From: Candidatus Poribacteria bacterium | GTDB taxonomy: Bacteria; Poribacteria; WGA-4E; WGA-3G | DNA: 64,000 nt | Assembly: GCA_028824685.1 (NCBI GenBank) | Contig: JAPPCZ010000096.1 | Coordinates: 42,312-106,311 of the forward strand | Direction of reading: 5' to 3' | Shown here: piece by piece, positions 33,752 to 42,236 of the stretch | Position numbering within the stretch: position 1 is the stretch's first letter | How the letters are laid out: each line of letters opens with the position of its first letter | Position numbers and translations under genes: made by a program | Notes under the pieces: generated by a model | What the model was told of the DNA's origin: nothing | The model's database searches: none | Seen by the model: only the letters and a program-made list of their open reading frames with translations

Positions 33752-35001
33752 GTTTGATCTGTTCTTTGACAAATAACGATATTTTCTTCGTGCATCGTTG
33801 TGGAAGTTTGACCGGGAACGTTGGAAGGACTGTTTTTGAGAGGCATCCGTTTATTCGGAATGTTCCTAACGATAGTTTCTTTATGTGAGAATCCATGTTT
33901 GCCAAATGCAAAGATTACAAATTCGTCTGTAGGTAACCTGATGTCTTTAACCCGACGGTTCCCAACAACATAGCAAATTGTGGAACGTGGCGAAAGCGTC
34001 TTCACTACTGAGCTGATGCTACGTTCTAAGTCAATATAAAAAGCGGCAACCTCGAGCGCGCGCTTTTCATCAATTGAACGAATTTTGTCTATAGCAGACG
34101 AAACAGGAGTGTCCACTAATGTCTCACGGGAATTTTGTCCGCCCATAGCAAGTCTATCAATTTTTCGTGCGTTCGGCAAACCGAGCCATTCTGCAGATAA
34201 CCGAGAAAATTGTCCATACGCGACTGTGGTATGTGAATCCCCATAGGGTGGAGAGGTAATAACAAGATTATAGCCGCCAAGTGGGCGTGGCATTGGTTGT
34301 TCCCCATTAACTGTATTGGCATCACAAACCGACGCGTCCACATCTTTACGCTTTTCAAGATATGCTGCCAAACCATGTCTGTTCCTGTTCAGTTTTTTGC
34401 GAAAAATACCAAAGACATCAGGATTAAAGTTCTCAAGTTTTTCTTCAGGCATTCTATGCAATTTAAATGTACTTGTTCTTGTATAGGATACCTCGCGCAC
34501 CGTCTCCGAAAAAGCGACGGTTATGAAATTCCGAACTGCTTGATCCTCTATCTTGTTAATACAATCTAATAAATAAGCAATACTTATGATAATCTCTTGA
34601 GAAAACCAATAATCCAAATTCGGTATTTTCGGAATCGGCGCTTCAGGTACTTTTCCCGCTCGGAATTCAACTTGAAAAAGAACTTCGTCTAATTTTTTCA
34701 ATTCACTGTCGAGTGTGTTCAACGGTATAGGTGTTAATTTGGCTGTTGCTATGAGGCGTACGAGTGGATTAATGTCGCATCCAACACTAGGCATACCGAA
34801 TAGAGATGCCTCAACCAGAGAAGTACCAGTACCGCAATATGGATCAAGGAGCCATTCGCCTTCCACACCGTACTGATTTAGCAGCTTCCTTGCTATCTGC
34901 GGAATCATCATTGCTGGATAGGTGTGGAAGCAGTGGGTATATTCCTTTGTATCTGCTGTTCGGAAGTCCCATGATTCGTCTTTATATTTCGGATTTTCCA
35001 T
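33742..35001 (-). CDS. DNA methyltransferase, N4/N6 amino-type, TSPPY motif
   Basis: A 419-residue SAM-dependent methyltransferase. DPYCGTGTSLVEA (53-65) is the SAM-binding motif I and GCDINPL (74-80) the following strand end. TSPPYGDS (249-256) is the catalytic loop; the TSPPY form is typical of N4-cytosine enzymes. The roughly 190 residues between the two motifs would hold the target-recognition part, an alpha-like order unusual for a TSPPY enzyme. No restriction endonuclease is adjacent, so it is probably an orphan modification enzyme. Its ATG overlaps the gatB stop as TAATG, and its end overlaps the PotA-like start. Confidence 0.83.
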   Translation of the reverse strand: MENPKYKDESWDFRTADTKEYTHCFHTYPAMMIPQIARKLLNQYGVEGEWLLDPYCGTGTSLVEASLFGMPSVGCDINPLVRLIATAKLTPIPLNTLDSELKKLDEVLFQVEFRAGKVPEAPIPKIPNLDYWFSQEIIISIAYLLDCINKIEDQAVRNFITVAFSETVREVSYTRTSTFKLHRMPEEKLENFNPDVFGIFRKKLNRNRHGLAAYLEKRKDVDASVCDANTVNGEQPMPRPLGGYNLVITSPPYGDSHTTVAYGQFSRLSAEWLGLPNARKIDRLAMGGQNSRETLVDTPVSSAIDKIRSIDEKRALEVAAFYIDLERSISSVVKTLSPRSTICYVVGNRRVKDIRLPTDEFVIFAFGKHGFSHKETIVRNIPNKRMPLKNSPSNVPGQTSTTMHEENIVICQRTDQTCP

Positions 35002-36446
35002 TAATCTGTGGATAGCTCCCGCGTCAAAATCTGATTTACCAACTGCGGATTTGCCTTTCCACGCGTTGCCTTCATCGCTTGACCAACCAAAAAGCCGATG
35101 GCTTTCTTCGTGCCATCACGATAATCTTGGGCAGGACCAGGATTTTCCTCAATGACCTGTTGCACGATTGCCTCAATCTCGGAAGTATCGGTAATTTGGG
35201 ACAATCCTTTTTCCTCAACAATCTGTTTCGTCATTTTGCCTGTTTCAAAAGCATCATCCAGCACGGATTTAGCAATCTTACCGCTGATGGTATTATTGCC
35301 AATCAATTGAATGAGTTCACTAAGATGTGCAGGGGTAACTTTGGAATCCTGTATCTCAATTTCTGCTGTGTTCAGTAGACGCGTGAGGTCTCCCATAATC
35401 CAGTTTGCACAGATCGTCGGTTCATCGCTGAGTTGTGCTGCTTCGTCAAAGAAATCTGCTATTTGTCGTGTTGTGGAGAGGAATTCAGCATTTTCAGGAG
35501 AGATGTCATAATCTGCAATAAAACGTTTGCGGCGAGCAGCAGGGAGTTCTGGCAGTGTTGGTTGAATTTCATCAATCCATTCATTATCTATCTGAACGTG
35601 CACCAGATCGGGTTCAGGAAAATAGCGGTAGTCGTCTGCTTCTTCCTTTCCACGCATTGCCACCGTCTTACCTGTATTCGCATCAAACAGCAGCGTTTCT
35701 TGGACAACCTCACCTCCTGAATCAAGGATACGTGCTTGCCGTTTTACCTCATAATCCATTGCATCAAGGAGTTCTTGGAACGAGTTTTTGTTTTTAATCT
35801 CAGTACGTGTTCCCAATTCTTGACTACCCCGCGGACGTAACGAGATATTCGGTTCACAACGAAGACTCCCCTCCTCCATATTGCAATCGCTCACCTCAAT
35901 ATATTCTAAAATCTCTTTGACGGCACGGCAGTAGGCAATCGCTTCTTCAGGGGAATGGATTTCGGGTTCACTTACAATTTCCATGAGTGGCACACCTGCC
36001 CGATTGAAGTCCATAAAACTTCGAGTAGGGTCGCCTGTGACTTCGGCGTGAATAGATTTTCCAGCATCTTCTTCCAGATGAATTCGGCGGAGTGCAACTG
36101 TCTTGGACTCACCGTCAAGTTCAAACGTCACCTCACCATTTTTACACAACGGAAGGTCGTACTGCGAAATCTGATAGTTTTTGGGTAAATCAGGATAGAA
36201 ATAGTTTTTGCGATCGAACTTACTATATGAAATGATTTCACAATTCATCGCTAAACCTGCGCGAACAGCAAACTCCAACGCGCGTTGATTGATGACTGGC
36301 AGTGTTCCCGGCATTCCTAAACAGACTGGACAAGTGCAGTCATTTGCTGATGCACCAAATGTATAAGCACAGTTACAGAATAACTTACTTTCAGTGCATA
36401 ATTCTGCGTGGATTTCCAAACCGATAACTATTTCATATTTTTCCAT
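35001..36446 (-). CDS. gatB: Asp-tRNA(Asn)/Glu-tRNA(Gln) amidotransferase subunit B
   Basis: A 481-residue GatB, the kinase/transamidation subunit that with GatA and GatC converts Glu-tRNA(Gln) and/or Asp-tRNA(Asn). It opens with YEIVIGLEIHAEL, has the zinc-binding cysteines in CNCAYTFGASANDCTCPVCL, then LPKNYQISQYDLPL, the EDAGKSIH motif and the YRYFPEPDL segment, and ends with the YqeY-like tRNA-binding domain (FLVGQAMKATRGKANPQLV). Length is normal. gatA and gatC are not in the window. The gene heads an operon with a DNA methyltransferase and PotA-like ATPase. Confidence 0.97.
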   Translation of the reverse strand: MEKYEIVIGLEIHAELCTESKLFCNCAYTFGASANDCTCPVCLGMPGTLPVINQRALEFAVRAGLAMNCEIISYSKFDRKNYFYPDLPKNYQISQYDLPLCKNGEVTFELDGESKTVALRRIHLEEDAGKSIHAEVTGDPTRSFMDFNRAGVPLMEIVSEPEIHSPEEAIAYCRAVKEILEYIEVSDCNMEEGSLRCEPNISLRPRGSQELGTRTEIKNKNSFQELLDAMDYEVKRQARILDSGGEVVQETLLFDANTGKTVAMRGKEEADDYRYFPEPDLVHVQIDNEWIDEIQPTLPELPAARRKRFIADYDISPENAEFLSTTRQIADFFDEAAQLSDEPTICANWIMGDLTRLLNTAEIEIQDSKVTPAHLSELIQLIGNNTISGKIAKSVLDDAFETGKMTKQIVEEKGLSQITDTSEIEAIVQQVIEENPGPAQDYRDGTKKAIGFLVGQAMKATRGKANPQLVNQILTRELSTD

Positions 36447-36482
36447 GAATTCACTCTCGTTTTAATTACGTGCTAAAATAGA

Positions 36483-36529
36483 TAGCGCGAGTATCTATCC
36501 TTAAAATACAAGGCAGAAATCTCGCGCTA
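36483..36529. repeat. inverted repeat upstream of gatB
   Basis: TAGCGCGAG (36483-36491) and CTCGCGCTA (36521-36529) are perfect inverted 9-base arms around 29 bases, in the 101-bp spacer between the aldo/keto reductase end and gatB. It could act as a terminator stem for the former or as an operator for gatB; no U-run is visible. Confidence 0.45.
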
Positions 36530-36547
36530 CAATACAATAATAACCTA

Positions 36548-37321
36548 TTATAAGCCCTTCTCCGACAATTCGTTAACAACGGCTACATTTGCTTCCACTT
36601 CAGCCTGAGAAGTCATGCCGATAGTCATGGCATGGACACAGGGTAGCCCCATCACAAATTCGATCGCCTCGCGCTGATCATCTGCTTCTTTTGCCAACTT
36701 CCCCATGCCTAAGACTTTCATGCCGTAAATGCCCTTGCCAGCAAATGCCATCTGTTCCATTGTTCGGATGACATCTGGTGGAGATGCATCCATCTGAACA
36801 CCAGAATGATTGATTCGTGCCAATACAACTTCAACCCACTCTGTCATAGCAGATGTTTGGAACGCTCCAAAGTCGTGGCAAGATACGCCATGTGCACGAA
36901 TTAATCCTTGCTCTTTACAACGGGTAAGTGCTTCCATTGCATCCGGATAACGATTCGGCCAATCTACCTGCGTAAGGCAGTGGAGCAGAACGATGTCCAC
37001 ATAATCAGAACCGGTCTCTTTGAGAAACCGCTTAACATCTGCTTCAACAGTCTCACGGGTGCGGGAAACCGTCTTTGTGGTGATAGTCACACTGTTCCGA
37101 GGCACATGTTTTAGCGCCTCTTTGATATGAGGATGGCTGCCATACTGGTCAGCAGAATCCCAAAACGTAACGCCATTTTCGTGTGCAAACAAAAGTAAAT
37201 CACGTAAACCTTCGAATCCTAAATCTGTTTGATTTGAACGACCATTCCAACCGTTTGACCCTGTCCCAATTGAGAGTCGTGAAACATCTAAACCTGTTTT
37301 CCCAAGTGCTACAATTTCCAT
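36548..37321 (-). CDS. aldo/keto reductase
   Basis: A 257-residue aldo/keto reductase-type TIM barrel. The catalytic tetrad is visible: Asp55 and Tyr60 (FWDSADQYGSH), Lys83 (TITTKT) and His114 (IVLLHCL). It is shorter than the common 320-residue members; the C-terminal cofactor region reads VHAMTIGMTSQAEVEANV, as in short bacterial forms. AGGAGAA lies 7 bases before ATG 37321. Likely reduces a sugar or aldehyde with NADPH; substrate unknown. Confidence 0.9.
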   Translation of the reverse strand: MEIVALGKTGLDVSRLSIGTGSNGWNGRSNQTDLGFEGLRDLLLFAHENGVTFWDSADQYGSHPHIKEALKHVPRNSVTITTKTVSRTRETVEADVKRFLKETGSDYVDIVLLHCLTQVDWPNRYPDAMEALTRCKEQGLIRAHGVSCHDFGAFQTSAMTEWVEVVLARINHSGVQMDASPPDVIRTMEQMAFAGKGIYGMKVLGMGKLAKEADDQREAIEFVMGLPCVHAMTIGMTSQAEVEANVAVVNELSEKGL

Positions 37322-37647
37322 CACAATTCTCCTCTCTCGGTAAAATTAATGAAAGTATACCATGTTTTTTCAAATCTGGCAACAAAATCTGTTTTTGAGT
37401 TAAGAATAGGCACTGCCTGCAGTTAAAACTATGTTTTACGAACAAAATTTCCCGCTATATTCACAACAATTGGTATCTAATGCAATTTTTTGTTGCCATT
37501 TGCTTAAAAATTACGTTACAATTAATTATTTATGGGAAAATCTATCTTCTGTACCACTTTATACAAATTCTTGTCATCTCAACGCTATTCTCGTGAATTT
37601 AAATGAGGAGGATAAAAAGCGTAAATTTACGCTTGTCATTTATAATA

Positions 37648-39903
37648 ATGGAAACCGTACAGTCTTCTGCTAAAACTCACACCGCTAAAATACGAAAATT
37701 CCTAATAGGTCTATCTGCTATTGTCCTATGCTGTTTCATTTCTGGAACGCTGGTTTCCGCGGAACAAAGGCACAGTCCAATATGGGAAGCTGCTTTTGCA
37801 GCTATTGATAAGGGGAATCGCAAGCTTGCTGTCTCAAAATTAGAAAGTTTACTGCAAACTGATCTATCCGAATCGGAAAAACTGGAAATTCATCACGCGC
37901 TTGGTTACAACTATGAGAAGCTGCGAAATCGTCCAAAAGCAGTTCGGCATTACGTAAGGGCTATCACACGGAATTACCCTCTCGCAGATAGTGCGGCGCA
38001 CCGTCTGGCCAAGTTATATGAAGGCATGAATAACGATGTAAAAGCCATAAAATGGTATACGCAGCTTGTTGAGAACTATTCTACAAGTGCTTATCTCACT
38101 GATGCAAAATGGACACTTGCTCAACTACACTTAAAATACAAGCAGTATAAAGAAGCTAAGACATTTTTAGTTGAAATTATAGATAAGCAGCGTTATGTGC
38201 GAAAGGCGACTTATGCGTTAGGGCGTTGTGAAGAAGGATTAGGCAACTTTTCAAAAGCGTTTCAAATACATCAAAAGCTTATTAATGAAAAACATTCAGA
38301 TACTGTTGCAGAAGATGCTGTCGGCAAGTTGAAAATGCTTGCTCGGGATAATAAATCGCTTGTGTTGACTGTTAATGACCGTTTGAATTGTGGGTTAGTA
38401 CATTATTATCATGGAAGTTGGAAATCTGCAATCACAGAACTTACACCGCTTACGAAAAGGTCAGACCTAAAACTGAAAGGGCGTGCTCTTTACTATATAG
38501 GGCAAAGTTATCAAGGACGCAAGTGGTATAACACTGCAATTAAACAATACAATGCAGTTATCGTTCTTGGAACAAAATCAGATTATTTAACCCGGGCGCA
38601 CTATCAAATCGCACAGTGCTACAGGAAAAAAGGGAGTTTAACAACCGCAATAAACCGCCTTGAAAGTTTTGTAAAAACATATCCCTGGAGTAAATTTGTA
38701 GATGAGGCACTATACGATATTGCCCAAATTTATGAAAGACAGGAGAAATCAGAGTTAGCACTTAAGGCTTATTCACGGTTAATTGAAGTCGCACCTGGAA
38801 GCGATTATGCGGATTGGGCAGCGTGGCGAATCGGCTGGCAACGTTTTGACGAAAAACGTTATGAAGAAAGTTATAAGGCGTTTGAGGGTTTGAAGGAGAA
38901 TTTTCCTGGGAACCGCTATGCGATGGGAGCACATTTTTGGATGGCAAAAATCAGAGAACGCCAAAATAAACCGCAACTTGCGAAAGAAATATATGCCGAA
39001 GTAGCAAAGGCACGATATTGGTATTACAGTGCCAGAGCAAAAGCAATTCTTGAAATCACTTCCTCCGAATTAGAACCGAAAGCAGTACCAGATGCGAAAT
39101 TGCCGCCACAGGAAGCGTGTCCTGAGCATTTGCCGCTATTGATGCAACTGAAACTCTATGAAGACGCGGTGTATCAATTAACCCATTACATTGACGCAAC
39201 ACCAAATGCTGCAAAGGAATGTTTTTACGCTTTAATCACAAGTTATGAAAATATGTCAATGTATGATAAAGCGCGTGAGATCGCCGAGAAGGCACTTTTC
39301 AGTCCATCATTTGAAAATCAAGCAAGTAAAGATTTAGCCAAACTTCGTCAATGGCTCTATCCGTTGCACTATGAACAACTGGTTAAGAAGTACGCTAAGC
39401 AGTATAAGGTAGAAACTGCCTTAATTTACGCGATGATCTTAGAAGAGAGTAGATATAGGAAAGACGCGATTAGTTGGGCAGGTGCAATCGGTTTAATGCA
39501 GATTATGCCCGCAACTGGAAGGCAGCTTGCACGGGAGTTGAAAATTCGTCGATTCCGCACCTCAATGCTAAAGGACCCCGAAATTAATATCCGAATGGGA
39601 ACTAAATATATCGGATATCTCAACTCAATTTTTGATGGTAATGCAATGCTGGTAACTGGTGCCTACAACGGTGGTCCAGGACGAATGAGACGATGGTTAG
39701 AATCTAAAAATATCAAAGACCTTGACGAATTTGTTGAAAAGATTACTATTCGAGAAACACGGTTGCATATCAAAAAAGTTATCAACAGTTATGATAATTA
39801 TGTTGAAATTTATGGGCAGCCAGAAGTTCCTGCTGTAAATTCCGCTTTAGATGCCCCAAAAGAGCAACTTGAGACTCCTATCCTTGGGCAGCTGAGTAAG
39901 TAG
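37648..39903 (+). CDS. TPR-containing lytic murein transglycosylase (Slt-like)
   Basis: A 751-residue periplasmic enzyme that cleaves peptidoglycan to 1,6-anhydromuropeptides. Signal peptide KFLIGLSAIVLCCFISGTLVSA; then about 500 residues of TPR and tetratricopeptide-like superhelix (many YYIGQSYQ-, YDIAQIYERQ-like helices) forming a doughnut as in Slt70; then an SLT domain with catalytic Glu600 in ILEESRYRKDAISWAGAIG, GLMQIMPATG and VTGAYNGGPGR. The true start is uncertain: GAGGAGG at 37605 is inside the upstream ATG (37603) frame and not near any start; 37648 gives a better signal peptide. A 14-base palindrome (GCGTAAATTTACGC, 37619-37632) separates them. Confidence 0.9.
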   Translation: METVQSSAKTHTAKIRKFLIGLSAIVLCCFISGTLVSAEQRHSPIWEAAFAAIDKGNRKLAVSKLESLLQTDLSESEKLEIHHALGYNYEKLRNRPKAVRHYVRAITRNYPLADSAAHRLAKLYEGMNNDVKAIKWYTQLVENYSTSAYLTDAKWTLAQLHLKYKQYKEAKTFLVEIIDKQRYVRKATYALGRCEEGLGNFSKAFQIHQKLINEKHSDTVAEDAVGKLKMLARDNKSLVLTVNDRLNCGLVHYYHGSWKSAITELTPLTKRSDLKLKGRALYYIGQSYQGRKWYNTAIKQYNAVIVLGTKSDYLTRAHYQIAQCYRKKGSLTTAINRLESFVKTYPWSKFVDEALYDIAQIYERQEKSELALKAYSRLIEVAPGSDYADWAAWRIGWQRFDEKRYEESYKAFEGLKENFPGNRYAMGAHFWMAKIRERQNKPQLAKEIYAEVAKARYWYYSARAKAILEITSSELEPKAVPDAKLPPQEACPEHLPLLMQLKLYEDAVYQLTHYIDATPNAAKECFYALITSYENMSMYDKAREIAEKALFSPSFENQASKDLAKLRQWLYPLHYEQLVKKYAKQYKVETALIYAMILEESRYRKDAISWAGAIGLMQIMPATGRQLARELKIRRFRTSMLKDPEINIRMGTKYIGYLNSIFDGNAMLVTGAYNGGPGRMRRWLESKNIKDLDEFVEKITIRETRLHIKKVINSYDNYVEIYGQPEVPAVNSALDAPKEQLETPILGQLSK

Positions 39904-39948
39904 TAAAAGACATTTCAATAACACATAAAACATGTGGACATCCTTGGT

Positions 39949-39976
39949 AAGTGCGGTTTCTAACCGCACTTTTTTT
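39949..39976 (+). terminator. strong intrinsic terminator after the transglycosylase gene
   Basis: AAGTGCGGTT (39949-39958) pairs perfectly with AACCGCACTT (39962-39971) around a 3-base loop, followed by seven T. It is located between the convergent transglycosylase and nadB genes. The stem is related to the GGTGCGGTTAGGAAACC repeats near 1.7-2.0 kb. Confidence 0.85.
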
Positions 39977-40045
39977 ATGGACCTACGGACTTTGGAGTGC
40001 AGAGCAATTCAGTATTTGAGTTTTCTCAACATCTTGGTTATGGTC

Positions 40046-40071
40046 GCGACCTGGAGGTCGCTCCTACAGGA
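40046..40071. repeat. short hairpin repeat (GGTCGCTCCTACAGG type)
   Basis: GCGACC-TGGA-GGTCGC (40046-40061) forms a small hairpin, followed by TCCTACAGG. The same GTCGCTCCTAC/GATCGCTCCTACA core occurs at about 1844 and 58424, which marks a dispersed intergenic repeat family. Confidence 0.6.
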
Positions 40072-40088
40072 AGAGGTTGAGGGAAGTT

Positions 40089-41756
40089 TTACAGTTCGAC
40101 AATTTCAGGGTCATTATCTCTGGTCATGATAATACGTTGTAACCAATCAACATCATCTTGTTCAGGGAAGTCCGCGCGGTAGTGTCCACCACGGCTTTCC
40201 GTTCGAACAAGCGCTGCTTGCGTGATTATCCACGCCACATTAAGCATATTGTATGTTTCGCATAGTTCAACATCAGTTGATTGAAGAGATGTTGACGAAT
40301 AAGGGCAAAGATTAATCTCTGACCCTATTTCTTCTAAAACATAAAGTGTTTGTTCTAAGCCTTCACTGTCACGTTCAATTCCCACGTTTTCCCAGAGTGT
40401 CTCACGGATAGCGTCTTTTGCGGCTAATACAGAATTTTCGTCTAATTCAGAGGTCATTTCTTCATTACTCGGAATTTGGATATTTGGGGGAGTCTGTAAT
40501 GTTTGGGACGATGCATAATCTGCAGCGTTGTCTCCTGCACGCACGCCAAAGACCAGACATTCTAATAAGGAATTGCTTGCCAAACGATTTGCGCCGTGTA
40601 CGCCGGTACATGCAACTTCGCCACATGCATAAAGCCCTTTTAGGTTTGTTTCTGAGTCAATATTGGTCCGAATACCTCCCATCATAAAATGTGCTCCCGG
40701 TCGGACCGGAATTAAATCAATATTAATATCTAAACCGTAACGTTTAGTGGTATCGGAGATCGTCGGGAATCTTTCCTGAATAAAGTCAGCGGGTTTGTGT
40801 GTAATATCAAGGTAGACACACGGAAATCCAGTCAGATACATCTCATTTTGGATAGCACGACTGACAACATCGCGAGGAGCAAGTTCACCCTTCTCGTGGT
40901 ATTTCTCCATAAATCTTTCACCACGAATGTTAATTAGTCGTCCACCTTCTCCCCGGACTGCCTCAGAAATCAAAAAATTAGGCGCACCATCAAGATAGAG
41001 TGTCGTCGGGTGGAACTGGACGAATTCCATATCTACCATTTCACATCCCGCACGCCATGCTGCTGCAAAACCGTCACCCGTTGCTACTTCTGGATTGGAT
41101 GTGCAAGGGTATAACTGTCCAAGTCCCCCTGTTGCAAGAATTGTGGCTTTTGCATAAAGGTTTCTTAACTCACCATCCACAATAGCAGTAACACCGTAGC
41201 ATGCAATATCATCCTTTACCTGTGCTGATTCTGCGTCTGTAAGTAGGTCTATGGCAAAAGCATTTGATAGTACTCGTATGCGTTCTGTGCTTAAAACGCG
41301 TTGAACGAGAACGTCAGTTGTTTCACGTCCTGTGGCATCACCTTTATGAACGATACGTCTACGACTATGTGCTGCCTCTTGTGTAAAACGCGGAAGTGTT
41401 CCTTCCCAATCAAAATTAGCACCCCAGTCTAACAATTCTGTTACACGAGGAATGCCTTCGGAAACCATCGTTTCAACCGCATCTACGTCGCATAAACCGC
41501 ATCCAGCACTGCATGTATCCTCTACGTGTAGGTCTATTGTATCATCAACGTTCATGGCGACAGCGATGCCACCTTGTGCATAAAGCGTATTGCTCTCCTT
41601 GAGAGTGGTTTTTGTAATTAGGGTGACATCCGCACGTTCACTTGCAGCAAGTGCAGCTCGCAACCCTGCTGCCCCACTACCGATTATTAAGACATCTGTA
41701 TACCAGCTTGAACGCGCTTCTGAATTCAGCACAGAAGAATCTGTTTCTGTGTTCAT
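40089..41756 (-). CDS. nadB: L-aspartate oxidase
   Basis: A 555-residue FAD flavoprotein that oxidises L-aspartate to iminoaspartate, the first step of NAD synthesis. The FAD-binding DVLIIGSGAAGLRAAL, NTLYAQGGIAVA, HSRRRIVHKGDATGRE, and the catalytic-region EFVQFHPTTLY with HFMMGGIRTN are all present, plus GLYACGEVACTGVHGANRLASNSLLE. The C-terminal helical domain completes the family length. nadA and nadC are not in the window. It is the last gene of the valS-thioesterase-nadB transcript. No clear ribosome site precedes the ATG; an (AT)n run does. Confidence 0.96.
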   Translation of the reverse strand: MNTETDSSVLNSEARSSWYTDVLIIGSGAAGLRAALAASERADVTLITKTTLKESNTLYAQGGIAVAMNVDDTIDLHVEDTCSAGCGLCDVDAVETMVSEGIPRVTELLDWGANFDWEGTLPRFTQEAAHSRRRIVHKGDATGRETTDVLVQRVLSTERIRVLSNAFAIDLLTDAESAQVKDDIACYGVTAIVDGELRNLYAKATILATGGLGQLYPCTSNPEVATGDGFAAAWRAGCEMVDMEFVQFHPTTLYLDGAPNFLISEAVRGEGGRLINIRGERFMEKYHEKGELAPRDVVSRAIQNEMYLTGFPCVYLDITHKPADFIQERFPTISDTTKRYGLDINIDLIPVRPGAHFMMGGIRTNIDSETNLKGLYACGEVACTGVHGANRLASNSLLECLVFGVRAGDNAADYASSQTLQTPPNIQIPSNEEMTSELDENSVLAAKDAIRETLWENVGIERDSEGLEQTLYVLEEIGSEINLCPYSSTSLQSTDVELCETYNMLNVAWIITQAALVRTESRGGHYRADFPEQDDVDWLQRIIMTRDNDPEIVEL

Positions 41757-41786
41757 ATATATATATCTTGCAAGCCTTTCGGCATC

Positions 41787-42218
41787 CTATTCTATTGGAG
41801 GCGTAGAGGTATAACTTTCATCAACCGGCATTACCTTGCCGGTGCCAGTAGCAATAAGAGTGCTATCGCTAAGTTTTATTTCAGCCTTTGCCTCAACTAA
41901 ACGGCGCGAAACCTTAATACGTTCTGCAAAAACAAGCAGTTTTACACCTATTGGTGCGGGCTTCCGAAAACGAACTTCAAGTTGTGCTGTAACCGCAGGC
42001 CCATCAAAAGTTCCTATGCCAATATGAGTGATAGCCTCATCTAATAGGGTACTTATTATACCACCGTGAAGAATGTTCGCCCACCCTTGCATGTGTGCTG
42101 GCGGTGTACATTCTATGTGGACCTCTGCCCCTGCATCTTTGATTTTCGGTTCTACCTGCAAGCCATACGGATTATTCGTGCCGCAAACAAAACATCGGTT
42201 GTTATTTTCAATTGCCAT
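41787..42218 (-). CDS. PaaI-type hotdog thioesterase
   Basis: A 143-residue hotdog-fold protein with the catalytic-helix sequence NILHGGIISTLLDEAI and the strand PAVTAQLEVRFRKPAPIG. The N terminus has NRCFVCGTNNPYGL, a Cys pair common in one thioesterase branch. It probably hydrolyses an acyl-CoA; the substrate is unknown. It lies 18 bases after the valS stop and 30 bases before nadB, making it the middle gene of the operon. Confidence 0.88.
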   Translation of the reverse strand: MAIENNNRCFVCGTNNPYGLQVEPKIKDAGAEVHIECTPPAHMQGWANILHGGIISTLLDEAITHIGIGTFDGPAVTAQLEVRFRKPAPIGVKLLVFAERIKVSRRLVEAKAEIKLSDSTLIATGTGKVMPVDESYTSTPPIE

Positions 42219-42236
42219 TTTTCAAACTTTCCATAA

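Noticed and set aside
37603..37647. ATG at 37603 as start of the transglycosylase
   Set aside because: It overlaps the only GAGGAGG sequence and gives an overlong signal-peptide n-region; kept as an alternative, not as the main call.
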